From Desulfobacteraceae bacterium (GTDB lineage Bacteria; Desulfobacterota; Desulfobacteria; Desulfobacterales; JAUWMJ01): a stretch of DNA of 15,059 nucleotides. Location of the stretch: positions 1-15,059 of the forward strand of contig JAUWOH010000028.1 of the NCBI GenBank assembly GCA_030612225.1, in the 5' to 3' direction. The position numbers and the translations under genes were made by a program. Numbering within the stretch: position 1 is the stretch's first letter; the number at the start of each line of letters is the position of its first letter. Below, one piece after another: positions 6,390 to 14,728 of this stretch. The notes under the pieces are model-generated. The model saw only the letters and a program-made list of their open reading frames with translations. It was not told the DNA's origin and did not search any database.

Positions 6390-7538
6390 ATGTGTAGATA
6401 TTCCAGAGAAATCTTCCTGATAGAACTAACACTTGGATGCCTTTTGATGTTTTTAATAGCTCCCTGTGCTTCGGAAGCATCTGAACCGATTAAGGTGGCG
6501 GTCATTCTGTCCCAAACCGGTATAGCCATTGACCAGAACAAACCGGCTATTGAAGGTGCCCGGTTGGCTGTTGACGAAATCAACAGCCATGGAGGAGTCA
6601 TTGGCCGCCCTATGGAAATGATTCTAATAGACAATCAGAGTTCACCACTTAGGTCAAAAATAGCAGCACAAGAGGCTGTAAATCGGAATGTAACGGCAGT
6701 TATTGGTGCTATTTGGAGCTCCCATTCCATAGCCATGGCCAGTATCTTGCAAGAAGCAAAAATACCGATGATAACACCTGCTTCTACTGAACCGGAAGTA
6801 ACCAGAATAGGCGATTATATCTTTCGTGTCTGCTTTATTGATTCCTTTCAGGGAAAGGTCATGGCAAGGTTCGCCTATTCAGACATAGGTGGCCGTACTT
6901 CCATTGTGATGGGAAACCTTAATGAAGAATACAGTATGACCTTGGCGGAATACTTTGAGACTTTTTTTAAAAATATTGGCGGAAAGGTGCTTTACCATGG
7001 TAACTATAAAGGAAAGGCGGTTGATTTTAAAAATATTTTAATAGAGGCAAAAAAATTCAACCCGGATGTTTTCTTTATCCCGGGCTACTCCAGGGATAGC
7101 GGGTTATTAGTCAAGCAGGCGGTAAAAATGGGGATCAAAACAACCTTTTTGGGATGTGATGGCTGGGATGGCCCGATATATAAGTATGCAGGGAATGTCC
7201 TAAATGGAAGTTATTTCTCAAATCATTGGCATCCCAAGGTTCAGTTTACAAAAAGCAGGCATTTTTTAAAGATCTATCGAGAAAAGTATGGCATAAAAGA
7301 GGTAAGAGTCACTGCCCCATTGGCTTATGATGCTGTGATGCTTTTAGCGGATGCAATAGATCGTGCCGGCTGTTTAGAAAGAGATAAAATTCGAAATGCA
7401 ATAGCCGAAACAAAAAACTTTCAAGGATCTACCGGTACCATCGCTTTTGACCAAAACGGAGACCCAACGAATAAAGAAGTAAGTCTTATCAAATGTGAAA
7501 AGGGAAAGTTTGTTTTTTTAAAATCTGTGAAGCCGTGA
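6390..7538 (+). CDS. periplasmic substrate-binding protein, branched-chain amino acid (Peripla_BP_6) type, paralog 1
   Basis: This is a 382-residue type I periplasmic binding fold. An N-terminal hydrophobic segment at about 9-25 with likely signal peptidase I cleavage after APCASEA (about 31) indicates export. Family landmarks are IKVAVILSQTG (34-44), GARLAVDEINSHGGVIGRP (56-74), VTAVIGAIWSSHS (101-113) and IPMITPASTEP (125-135). Also visible are IFRVCFIDSFQG (144-155), the hinge PGYSRDSG and GCDGWDG (255-261). The start is supported by GGAG seven bases upstream. Its best relative in sight is the next gene, sharing ITRIG-like, YIFRVC and FQG segments throughout. No ABC permease or ATPase follows; two genes on is a membrane histidine kinase. 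A ligand-presenting role for the sensor is therefore likely. The ligand is not predictable beyond amino-acid-like or other small organic molecules. Confidence 0.85.
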   Translation: MCRYSREIFLIELTLGCLLMFLIAPCASEASEPIKVAVILSQTGIAIDQNKPAIEGARLAVDEINSHGGVIGRPMEMILIDNQSSPLRSKIAAQEAVNRNVTAVIGAIWSSHSIAMASILQEAKIPMITPASTEPEVTRIGDYIFRVCFIDSFQGKVMARFAYSDIGGRTSIVMGNLNEEYSMTLAEYFETFFKNIGGKVLYHGNYKGKAVDFKNILIEAKKFNPDVFFIPGYSRDSGLLVKQAVKMGIKTTFLGCDGWDGPIYKYAGNVLNGSYFSNHWHPKVQFTKSRHFLKIYREKYGIKEVRVTAPLAYDAVMLLADAIDRAGCLERDKIRNAIAETKNFQGSTGTIAFDQNGDPTNKEVSLIKCEKGKFVFLKSVKP

Positions 7539-7660
7539 ATTTTTTATGGAAAACCGATAATTGGAGAGAGATAGTGAGAATAAATAAAAACGCAAAAAAC
7601 AGCTTTGAATTTGTTGCTGCTCCTAAGATAATAAAATTCCCAAAACAGGTATTTACAAAA

Positions 7661-8794
7661 ATGAAAACACAAACATTTTTAAAGTTAATATATATTGTCA
7701 TACAAACCCTTATTTTTTCCGTGCTATCTATTGCTCAGGTGCAGGCGGAAGAAAAAATCAAGATTGCATCAATCTATTCATTTAGTGGCGTGGCAGCTCA
7801 GACAAACGCGCCTTCAATAAGAGGTGTGCGGCACGGTGTTCAGGAAGTAAACAGCAGAGGTGGTGTGTTAGGTAAAAAATTAGAGTTGATTGAGTTTGAT
7901 AACAAAAGCACACCTATAGGTTCAAAAGTGGCGGCAGACATGGCTGTTAAGGCTAATGTTTCGGCTATTATTGGGGCGGCCTATAGCTCACACACCCTTG
8001 CTATAGCAAAGGTTGCCCAGGCCAATAATATTCCAATGATTACCAATGTCTCAACCAATACAAAGATAACCCGCATTGGAGAGTATATCTTCAGGGTCTG
8101 TTATAGTGATCCATTCCAGGGTGAGGTTATGGCTGCGTTTTCTAAAGAGGAATTAAAGGTTTCAACGGTTGTTATATTTGTTGATATAACGAGCGACTAT
8201 AGCATGGAGCTATCCAATTTTTTCCAGCGTAGTTTTGAGAAAAGGGGCGGAAGAATATTGGCTAAACTCAACTATAAACAAAAAGAGAGAAGTTACCGTC
8301 ATTTAGTCCTTCAAGCAAAGAAAATGAACCCTGATGCACTTTTTATCCCAGGCTATGATGAAAGTGCCCTTATAATAATAGATGCCTTAAATGCTGGTAT
8401 CAAGGCCATTCCGTTAGGCGGAGACGGCTGGGGAGATCGGGCTTTTTTTACTAAAGGTGGAACGGCACTAAAAAGAGGTTATCACTGTACACATTGGGCG
8501 GAAGAGGTAGGAAATGAAATTTCCAGGCGTTATATAAAAAAATATAAAAGGAATGAGCGAATCCATGCCTCGGAAGTTCTTGCATATGATGCTGTCTTTC
8601 TTTTAGCTGAGGCAATCAATAGGGCAGGCTCGATTGATAGGGAAAAAATACGTGATGCCCTGGCAAAAACCAAAGGTTTTAAAGGTGTAACCGGCACAAT
8701 CACCTTCAATGGCAAAAGGGACCCTATAAAAAATGCCGTGATCATGAAGATAACAGATGGCCGCGGATATTATTTTAAAAGCTATAGACCCTGA
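7661..8794 (+). CDS. periplasmic substrate-binding protein (Peripla_BP_6 type), paralog 2
   Basis: The open frame extends back to a GTG at 7535 overlapping the previous stop, but the ATG at 7661 is preferred. It is followed at once by a classical signal peptide, with hydrophobic residues about 7-25 and cleavage after AQVQA at 29. The 377-residue length equals paralog 1 (382), and the 42 extra codons show no signal-peptide character. The ribosome-binding site is weak (AGGT, about 10 bases). Landmarks are IKIASIYSFSGVA, VNSRGGVLGKKLELIEFDNKS, SAIIGAAYSSHT, IPMITNVSTNTKITRIGEYIFRVC and GGDGWGD. The common ancestry with paralog 1 is obvious along the full length, pointing to tandem duplication with divergence in ligand-contact loops (ASTEPEV versus VSTNTKI). 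It lies 22 bp before the kinase gene, clearly one transcription unit. Confidence 0.85.
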   Translation: MKTQTFLKLIYIVIQTLIFSVLSIAQVQAEEKIKIASIYSFSGVAAQTNAPSIRGVRHGVQEVNSRGGVLGKKLELIEFDNKSTPIGSKVAADMAVKANVSAIIGAAYSSHTLAIAKVAQANNIPMITNVSTNTKITRIGEYIFRVCYSDPFQGEVMAAFSKEELKVSTVVIFVDITSDYSMELSNFFQRSFEKRGGRILAKLNYKQKERSYRHLVLQAKKMNPDALFIPGYDESALIIIDALNAGIKAIPLGGDGWGDRAFFTKGGTALKRGYHCTHWAEEVGNEISRRYIKKYKRNERIHASEVLAYDAVFLLAEAINRAGSIDREKIRDALAKTKGFKGVTGTITFNGKRDPIKNAVIMKITDGRGYYFKSYRP

Positions 8795-8816
8795 GAAAAA
8801 ATATTTATAAGTTCTA

Positions 8817-10895
8817 ATGAAATTTCATAGCCTCCGATTTAAAATAAATACAGCGATACTCCTCACATGCGTAGTTATCGCAATATTTTTCAGCGCCATT
8901 TTTTACCCATTCGAAGTCAATCGCCGCCAATCCCGTTTGGAAAGAATTCAACTCCTGTTAAGCACTATTTTTGAACAGAGAAAAGAGGAACTTGCCAACG
9001 AAATTTTCGCTGATCAAAAGGAGGCTTTGGCCCGCTCCCTTAAAGAAATTCAAGGTGTAAAAGATATTGCTGAGGTGAGTATATACGCAATTGACGGGGG
9101 ACTTGTGCTATCTACGGATAAGAACCTTACTGATTCTATTAGCCCTTCAGAGCAAGAGGTTCTCAGTCAAGCACCTTTTGTTAGCAAAATAATCAAAAGA
9201 AACCATTCGTTTGTCGAATATTCCTCAATTATTGAGATTATTGGAGAGCGAGTGGGATATTTTAAGATGTATTTCGACCTGTCAGAGATGGAAAGAGAAT
9301 CATTTTCCTACATCCTGTTTTTCTTTACACTTATGTTTTCTATTTTGCTCATCACCGCCGCCCTGCTCAATTTGCTGCTTTCACGTTCTTTGATTCAACC
9401 GGCGAACAAGCTGCGGGATGCAATTAGAAAGGTAAGGCTTGGCCAAATTGGAGAACAGGTTAATCTCTCTTCTATGGATGAGATAGGAGAAATTGCCGCT
9501 GACTTCAATGAGATGTCCACCAAACTTTACGAACAACATGTGGAACTGATGACCGCAATCGAGGCAAAGGATTCCTATGCCTATAAGATAAAAAAAGCCA
9601 ATGAGAAACTTGAAGAGCTGAACAACAAACTTGAAGATATTGTTGTCGAGCGCACTAAAGAGTTGAGAACGAGCTACGAAAAACTCAAAAAGGAAATTCA
9701 AGAACGACAACGTACGGATAAGGAAAAGAGAGAGCTGGAAGAAAGGCTTTCCCGTTCCCAGAAAATGGAGGCATTAGGGCTTCTTGCCGGGGGTGTGGCC
9801 CATGACTTGAACAATGTGCTGTCAGGCATTGTCAGCTATCCAGACCTGATTTTAATGGACCTCAATGAAGACGATCCGTTAAGGAAACCTATTGCTACCA
9901 TTAAAGATTCAGGAGAGAAGGCTGCTGCTATTGTGCAAGATTTATTAACATTAGCGAGGAGAGGTGTTACAAATACGGAGGTTTTAAATTATAATGATGA
10001 TATTATATATGAATACTTGAGATCCCCTGAGCACGAGATGCTTAAAACCTACTACCCTCATATTCACATTGACATGCATCTTGAACCGGATTTAATGAAT
10101 ATTAAAGGGTCGCCTGTTCATCTTAGAAAAACGCTTATGAACTTGGTTTCTAATGCAGCTGAAGCCCAGCCCAAGGACGGTAAGGTTGCCATTTATACAA
10201 GAAATCAGTATATTGACAGACCTGTAAAGGGATACGATAATGTTCAAGAAGGTGATTATATTGTCCTGAAAATTGAGGATAATGGCGCCGGAATCGCCCA
10301 TGAGGATCTAAACAAGATATTCGAGCCGTTTTATACAAAAAAGATTATGGGGAGAAGTGGTACCGGTTTGGGTATGGCCGTTGTATGGGGTACGGTGCAG
10401 GATCATCATGGTTATATCAATGTTGAGAGCACTGAAGGAAAAGGAACAATCATAGAACTTTATTTTCCTATTACAAGGGAAGGGATTAAAAAAGAAGAAG
10501 TCTTAGTGCCTGTTGAAAACTATAGCGGGAGCGGTGAATTAATCCTGGTGGTAGATGACGTAAAAGAACAGCGAGAAATTGCCACACATATCCTGACAAA
10601 ATTGGGTTATTCAGTAACAAGTGTTTCAAGCGGCATTGAGGCGATCGAATACATAAAACAAAACCTCGTTGATATGGTAGTCCTGGACATGATTATGGAT
10701 CCCGGTATTGACGGCCTTGATACATATAAAGAGATAATAAAAATATCTTCAGGGCAAAAGGCAATCATTGCGAGTGGATTTGCTGAGAATGAACGCGTAA
10801 AGGAAGCCCAGCGGCTAGGGGCGGGTCAATATATAAAGAAGCCATATACCTTGGAAAAGATAGGTCTTGCCATAAAGCTTGAACTTTCAAGATAG
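8817..10895 (+). CDS. membrane-bound hybrid histidine kinase with HAMP and C-terminal receiver
   Basis: This is a 692-residue inner-membrane sensor. TM1 is at about 11-30, a periplasmic sensor region spans about 31-162, and TM2 is at about 164-188. HAMP is at about 190-242 and a coiled coil at about 255-310. The phosphoacceptor is H329 in GGVAHDLNNVLSG. The ATPase has the N-box MNLVSNAAEA (441-450), EDNGAGI (487-493), FEPFYT (502-507) and GTGLGM (515-520). The receiver spans about 574-690, with acidic pocket D580/D581, phosphoacceptor D624, S653 and K675. HDLNN-type kinases with an attached receiver are common in Desulfobacterota. Placement 22 bp behind two binding proteins suggests these deliver the ligand signal to its about 130-residue periplasmic domain. 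There is no DNA-binding output domain; the final regulator must be elsewhere. No clear ribosome-binding site precedes the ATG, consistent with translational coupling. Confidence 0.9.
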   Translation: MKFHSLRFKINTAILLTCVVIAIFFSAIFYPFEVNRRQSRLERIQLLLSTIFEQRKEELANEIFADQKEALARSLKEIQGVKDIAEVSIYAIDGGLVLSTDKNLTDSISPSEQEVLSQAPFVSKIIKRNHSFVEYSSIIEIIGERVGYFKMYFDLSEMERESFSYILFFFTLMFSILLITAALLNLLLSRSLIQPANKLRDAIRKVRLGQIGEQVNLSSMDEIGEIAADFNEMSTKLYEQHVELMTAIEAKDSYAYKIKKANEKLEELNNKLEDIVVERTKELRTSYEKLKKEIQERQRTDKEKRELEERLSRSQKMEALGLLAGGVAHDLNNVLSGIVSYPDLILMDLNEDDPLRKPIATIKDSGEKAAAIVQDLLTLARRGVTNTEVLNYNDDIIYEYLRSPEHEMLKTYYPHIHIDMHLEPDLMNIKGSPVHLRKTLMNLVSNAAEAQPKDGKVAIYTRNQYIDRPVKGYDNVQEGDYIVLKIEDNGAGIAHEDLNKIFEPFYTKKIMGRSGTGLGMAVVWGTVQDHHGYINVESTEGKGTIIELYFPITREGIKKEEVLVPVENYSGSGELILVVDDVKEQREIATHILTKLGYSVTSVSSGIEAIEYIKQNLVDMVVLDMIMDPGIDGLDTYKEIIKISSGQKAIIASGFAENERVKEAQRLGAGQYIKKPYTLEKIGLAIKLELSR

Positions 10896-10896
10896 A

Positions 10897-10941
10897 TGAC
10901 GTTGTAAAGAGTCTCATTTACTGCGTTGTAGCGGTTTTTTT
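10897..10941 (-). repeat. degenerate half-copy of the 14863-14956 palindromic repeat
   Basis: This stretch, including ACTGCGTTGTAGCGGTTTTT, aligns with the reverse complement of about 14911-14956 with scattered mismatches. It begins right after the kinase stop. It lies between two convergent genes (kinase and aldehyde dehydrogenase), in a 175-bp gap that otherwise shows nothing recognisable. Confidence 0.5.
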
Positions 10942-11070
10942 ACCAGTCCCACTAAGAATGCCAGCAGAAACTGGGCGGTGTAGTACAGCGACAGCCCGAT
11001 GAGGCGATTGTAAAAATTCTCAAGTTCCCGGCAAGCAAAACTAGGAAAGATAACGGTTTCGTTCCGGCAC

Positions 11071-12501
11071 TTAAAGAATACCACGAATTACCATCAGCCT
11101 GATTTCAGTCATATCCTCAATGGCAAAACGTATACCTTCACGACCAAGGCCGCTGTCCTTTATCCCTCCGTAGGGCATTTGATCCGCTCTCCAGGACGGC
11201 ACATCTCCGATTACCACACCTCCCACCTCAAGCGTATCCCAAGCATGGTAGGCTTTGTATATATCACGTGTAAAAATACCGGCCTGAAGCCCGAAATCAC
11301 TGTTATTTACCTGTTTCAACGCCTGATTAAAATCTTTAAATTCGGAAAGTACGGCAACAGGACCGAAAGCTTCTTTTCTGCATATATCTTCACCTTCCGG
11401 AACGTTTTCAAGAAGTGTGGCCTCCAGCATCGCTCCTTCCCGTTTTCCTCCGCATAACAACGTGGCTCCACTTTTCAGGGCGCTGTTGACCCAGTTTTCA
11501 AGCCGCACAGCTTCTTTTTCTGAAATCATGGGGCCGATAAAAACATCTTCCTTTTTAGGATCACCCATTTTTAGTGCCCGGGTTGCCTTCACCAATCCGG
11601 ATTTAAATTCATCATAAACCTTTTCATGTATAAGAATCCGCTGCACACCGATACAACTTTGCCCGGATTGGTAAAACGCTCCGAAAACAATTCGTGAGAT
11701 TGCATCATCAAGGCCGGCATCTTCATCAACAATGCACGCGGCATTACCCCCTAGTTCCAGAACAACCTTTTTCTTTCCGGCCCTGGCCTTAAGATTCCAT
11801 CCCACAGCAGGAGAGCCTGTAAAAGAAAGAAGTTTCAGCCTTGGATCTTCAACTAAAAGTCGTGCACTGTCCCGGCCACAGGGCAGTATGGAAAAAGCTC
11901 CCTTGGGAAGATCTGTCTCGCTCAATGCTTCACCGATAATCAAAGCGCCCACGGGGGTCAGACTTGCCGGTTTCAATACAAAAGGGCAGCCTGCAGCCAC
12001 TGCAGGAGCAATTTTATGAGCCGCCAGATTCAAAGGAAAATTAAACGGAGAAATAAAGGAACAAGGGCCTATGGGCACCCTTTTCCAGGTGGATATATAT
12101 CCTTCCTCCCTGGGGCTCCGATCCAGCGGAACATATTCCCCGGTCATGCGCACACTTTCTTCTGCTGCAATTTTAAACGTTTCGATCAGTCTTGTTACTT
12201 CACCTCTGCTGTCATTAATAGGTTTTCCTGCTTCAATACAAAGAGCCATAGCCAGTTCTTCAAATCGTTCGGTAAAGCGATCCACGCAATGATACAACAC
12301 TTCCTGCCGTTTATAGGCCGGCATCGCTCTCAACGCTTCAACAGATTTGCAGGCAGCCTCTATAGCCTTGTCAATAGTATGTTCATCTGCAACCGGCACA
12401 CGAGTTGCGACCTTTCCGGTAAACTTGTCAACCACTTTAAGATCTGCGTTCGGCATTTCCGGCCTGTTTGCCAGATAAAACGGATATTTTTCTTTAAGCA
12501 T
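11071..12501 (-). CDS. aldehyde dehydrogenase family protein (ALDH family 21-like)
   Basis: This is a 476-residue NAD(P)-dependent aldehyde dehydrogenase, cytosolic. Catalytic landmarks are all present: N154 in SPFNFPLN, the FTGS Rossmann turn at 227-230, general base E249 in LELGGN and nucleophile C283 in GQSCIGVQR. EAFGPV is in the C-terminal half. LELGGNAA with GQSCI-VQR resembles the ALDH family 21/GapN-lactaldehyde-like branch, whose substrates are small hydroxy- or phospho-aldehydes, but subfamily assignment is tentative. The start is supported by AGGGG about eight bases upstream. It lies downstream of, and in the same direction as, an acetolactate-synthase-like enzyme. The 534-bp gap between them contains a MITE-like element, so the pair may be a former operon. 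Oxidation of an aldehyde made or spared by the ThDP enzyme is a reasonable inference. Confidence 0.88.
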   Translation of the reverse strand: MLKEKYPFYLANRPEMPNADLKVVDKFTGKVATRVPVADEHTIDKAIEAACKSVEALRAMPAYKRQEVLYHCVDRFTERFEELAMALCIEAGKPINDSRGEVTRLIETFKIAAEESVRMTGEYVPLDRSPREEGYISTWKRVPIGPCSFISPFNFPLNLAAHKIAPAVAAGCPFVLKPASLTPVGALIIGEALSETDLPKGAFSILPCGRDSARLLVEDPRLKLLSFTGSPAVGWNLKARAGKKKVVLELGGNAACIVDEDAGLDDAISRIVFGAFYQSGQSCIGVQRILIHEKVYDEFKSGLVKATRALKMGDPKKEDVFIGPMISEKEAVRLENWVNSALKSGATLLCGGKREGAMLEATLLENVPEGEDICRKEAFGPVAVLSEFKDFNQALKQVNNSDFGLQAGIFTRDIYKAYHAWDTLEVGGVVIGDVPSWRADQMPYGGIKDSGLGREGIRFAIEDMTEIRLMVIRGIL

Positions 12502-12516
12502 AATATTACCCCTTGA

Positions 12517-12540
12517 TGAATTCGTAAAAAGTCGAATTCA
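12517..12540. repeat. hairpin TGAATTCG / CGAATTCA in the leader of the aldehyde dehydrogenase gene
   Basis: An eight-base perfect stem encloses TAAAAAGT. It belongs to the GACTTTTTACGA repeat group seen at 12622-12662 and 14729-14772. It lies just upstream of the ribosome-binding site, so it would be in or near the 5' leader of the mRNA. Confidence 0.6.
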
Positions 12541-12543
12541 TTA

Positions 12544-12578
12544 GGTTTTAGGTGTTAAGTTTTATGTTTTATGTTAAT
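12544..12578 (+). repeat. array of five degenerate heptamers, NGTTTTA type
   Basis: The stretch divides into GGTTTTA, GGTGTTA, AGTTTTA, TGTTTTA and TGTTAAT. It has an inverted three-unit partner at 12603-12623, the same layout as the GTTGCGN arrays at 5911-6085. Confidence 0.75.
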
Positions 12579-12602
12579 GATATTATCTGTTTTAAAAGAG
12601 AC

Positions 12603-12623
12603 TTAAAACCTAAAACTTAAAAC
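12603..12623 (-). repeat. inverted partner array, three heptamers TTAAAAC/CTAAAAC
   Basis: On the plus strand it reads TTAAAAC, CTAAAAC, TTAAAAC, the reverse complement of the GTTTTAN type at 12544-12578. The two arms can pair across about 25 bp. Confidence 0.7.
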
Positions 12624-12662
12624 GCTTCGTAAAAAGTAGTTTTTGACTTTTTACGAAAGCGT
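12622..12662 (-). terminator. strong hairpin, possible terminator of the ThDP-enzyme transcript
   Basis: ACGCTTCGTAAAAAGT (12622-12637) pairs with its inverse at 12646-12662, with one bulged base and an eight-base loop. Read on the minus strand it is followed by a T-rich run (TTTTAAGTTTT). It lies downstream of the ThDP gene and MITE copy B and upstream of the aldehyde dehydrogenase. The stem is AT-rich, so termination strength is uncertain; it is also part of the GACTTTTTACGA repeat group. Confidence 0.4.
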
Positions 12663-12679
12663 CACTCCTTCATATTTTT

Positions 12680-13033
12680 ACTCAAGTTCCTCACCCCACT
12701 TTTGCAATAAGTGATGCCTTGATAGTGCGTAAGATATAAGATCAGATGTGAATCGAGACGGTTATATTATTTTCTGGAAGGTGATATGTTGGTTACCTTC
12801 TCCACTTTTTCGCAGTGTCCTGATATTTGGGCCTGATATTTGGGATAGACGTACGACTTTATATAATTTAGCAATTCATGCACTTTATCCCAAATATCAG
12901 GACACGCTGCTAAATGATTATATTCATATCACCTGGAAGAAAATGATATAACCATCTCGATTCACTCCTTCGATACGAATCAACTCTTCAAGAATTAAGG
13001 CTTTACTGTAGATAAGGGGTGCGAAACTTGAGT
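12680..13033. mobile_element. MITE-like palindromic element, copy B (354 bp)
   Basis: This is the same element as 5384-5724, in the same orientation and colinear without gaps apart from one difference. CCTGATATTTGGG is present twice in tandem here (12819-12831 and 12832-12844), which accounts exactly for the 13-bp length difference. The left end is ACTCAAGTTCCTCACCCC and the right end AGGGGTGCGAAACTTGAGT. The left end is more eroded than in copy A. No clear target duplication remains (TTTT left, TCTT right). The right end stops two bases short of the ThDP-enzyme stop codon. No transposase is encoded. Confidence 0.82.
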
Positions 13034-13035
13034 TC

Positions 13036-14676
13036 TTATAAAACACAGGTTTTCTGCTTCAGTTCTTCAAAAAAAACCTTTTCATTTTCGGAATAATCAA
13101 CCGGAACTTCCAGAACATGAACTCCCGAAGTATTAAGGCAGTCTTTTAAAACCTCAGCCAGTCTGTTTTCTTTGGTAATATGATAACCCTTAGCCCCATA
13201 ACTATTCGCATATTTTACAAAATCAGGATTGCCGAAATCGAGTCCGAAGTTCTGCAAATCCAACCCGCTCTGCTTCCATTTGATCATTCCGTATGCGTCA
13301 TCCTTTAATATTACTACAACTAAATCAATATTTAACCGAACTGCTGTTTCCAGTTCCTGGGAATTCATCATAAAACCCCCGTCACCGCAGATTGCAGCTA
13401 CTTTTATTTCAGGATTAATCAGCTTGGTGCTGATGGCGGCAGGAAGCCCTGCCCCCATGGTCGCCAGGGCATTGTCAAGGAGTACGGTATTTGATTCATA
13501 CGCCTTGTAATTTCTCGCAAACCAAATTTTATACATGCCGTTATCAAGAGATATTATCCCGTCATCAGGCATCGAATCCCTTATATCACTGACAATTTTC
13601 TGGGGTGTACTCGGGAAAGCATCACTTTCCCTACATGAATAAACATGTTTTTCAATCTCATATTTTATCCGCTTGAAATAACCTGCATCCTGATCGGTAC
13701 ATGGTTTTATTTCAGATGTCAGGGCAAGAAGATTTTCAGCAATATCGCCGATAACTTCATATTGGGGGAAATAAACATCGTCTATCCGGGCGTTAAAATA
13801 GTTAATATGAACCACCTTCATGCCATCTTTGGTCATAATAAACGGGGGTTTTTCCACGATATCATGACCGACGTTTATTATCAGATCCGCACGGTTGATC
13901 GCACAATGAATATAATCATGATCCGTCAGCGCTGCAGTCCCGATTGACCTGTCATGTCTCTCATCAACAACACCCTTTCCCATTTGAGTGCTGAAAAAAA
14001 ATATACCTGTTTTGTCTAAAAATTCATATAAAGCATGGCAGGTCTTTTTTCTGTTCGCAGCTGAAGCTATCAGAAGCAGCGGATGTCGGGCACATTGAAT
14101 CAGTTCCGCCACCTTTTCTATAGTATGTCTGTCCGCTCTCGGAAGAAGAGTAGTTATGACTTCAAAAGGTTCTCCTGTTGTTTTCTCGGCAGCGATATCT
14201 TCCGGAAGTTCAAGATGCACCGGCCCGGGCTTTTCCTGTTCCGCAATCCTGAAAGCATTCCTCACCAGTGAGGATATACTGCCTGCGTTGACAATCTGCC
14301 GGGTGAACTTTGTAAGCGGTTCCATCATTCTTACGATATCGACTATCTGAAAACGCCCCTGCTTGCTTTTTTTTATAGGTTTCTGCCCGGTTATAAATAA
14401 TACCGGCATCCCGCCCAGCAATGCGTATGCAGCGCTGGTAACAAAATTTGTCGCCCCGGGTCCAAGAGTGGAAAGGCAGACGCCGGGTTTGCCGGTGAGT
14501 CTGCCATATGTTGCTGCCATAAAACCGGCTGCCTGTTCGTGACGGGTAAGAATCAATCGAATTGTTGAATTCCTTAGCGCATCAAGGAAAAGGAGGTTTT
14601 CTTCGCCGGGAATTCCGAAAATATATTCAACACCTTCATTTTCCAGGCATTGAATAAAAAGCTCTGCTCCGTTCAT
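13036..14676 (-). CDS. acetolactate-synthase-like thiamine diphosphate enzyme
   Basis: This is a three-domain ThDP enzyme. The N-terminal pyrimidine-binding domain (about 1-170) has the activating glutamate E47 in TRHEQAA. GPGATN (72-77) and FITGQKP (94-100) follow. The central domain spans about 190-320. The C-terminal diphosphate domain (about 375-525) has GDGGFMMNSQELETA (431-445) with metal ligand D460 in KDDAYGMI. The frame opens at 14727, but AAGGA nine bases before the ATG at 14676 and homology starting at MNGAELF favour 14676 (546 residues, usual for the family). The 17 residues upstream overlap a palindromic repeat. The family includes catabolic and biosynthetic acetolactate synthases, 2-oxo acid decarboxylases and sulfoacetaldehyde acetyltransferase. 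The wording is closest to IlvB-like proteins, but no small subunit is near, so a role outside valine/isoleucine synthesis is possible. The aldehyde dehydrogenase downstream supports an aldehyde-linked reaction. Confidence 0.85.
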   Translation of the reverse strand: MNGAELFIQCLENEGVEYIFGIPGEENLLFLDALRNSTIRLILTRHEQAAGFMAATYGRLTGKPGVCLSTLGPGATNFVTSAAYALLGGMPVLFITGQKPIKKSKQGRFQIVDIVRMMEPLTKFTRQIVNAGSISSLVRNAFRIAEQEKPGPVHLELPEDIAAEKTTGEPFEVITTLLPRADRHTIEKVAELIQCARHPLLLIASAANRKKTCHALYEFLDKTGIFFFSTQMGKGVVDERHDRSIGTAALTDHDYIHCAINRADLIINVGHDIVEKPPFIMTKDGMKVVHINYFNARIDDVYFPQYEVIGDIAENLLALTSEIKPCTDQDAGYFKRIKYEIEKHVYSCRESDAFPSTPQKIVSDIRDSMPDDGIISLDNGMYKIWFARNYKAYESNTVLLDNALATMGAGLPAAISTKLINPEIKVAAICGDGGFMMNSQELETAVRLNIDLVVVILKDDAYGMIKWKQSGLDLQNFGLDFGNPDFVKYANSYGAKGYHITKENRLAEVLKDCLNTSGVHVLEVPVDYSENEKVFFEELKQKTCVL

Positions 14677-14728
14677 TTTTATGTATCCTTTTGAGGCTTT
14701 TTGCTTAGCCATCCGACATTTATTCAAA

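Noticed and set aside
7535..7660. N-terminal extension of binding protein 2 from GTG at 7535
   Set aside because: The signal peptide begins at the ATG at 7661, which also matches the length of the paralog; a 42-residue polar extension would prevent normal export.
12016..12516. 166-residue plus-strand ORF
   Set aside because: It is antisense to the aldehyde dehydrogenase, whose catalytic residues and ribosome-binding site are intact; it is an antisense shadow.
12748..12951. 67-residue ORF inside MITE copy B
   Set aside because: The equivalent frame in copy A is not kept as a similar ORF, and the sequence is explained by the element's palindromes.
14677..14727. 17-residue upstream extension of the ThDP enzyme
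   Set aside because: It overlaps the palindromic repeat, lacks family homology, and a good AAGGA sits before the ATG at 14676.
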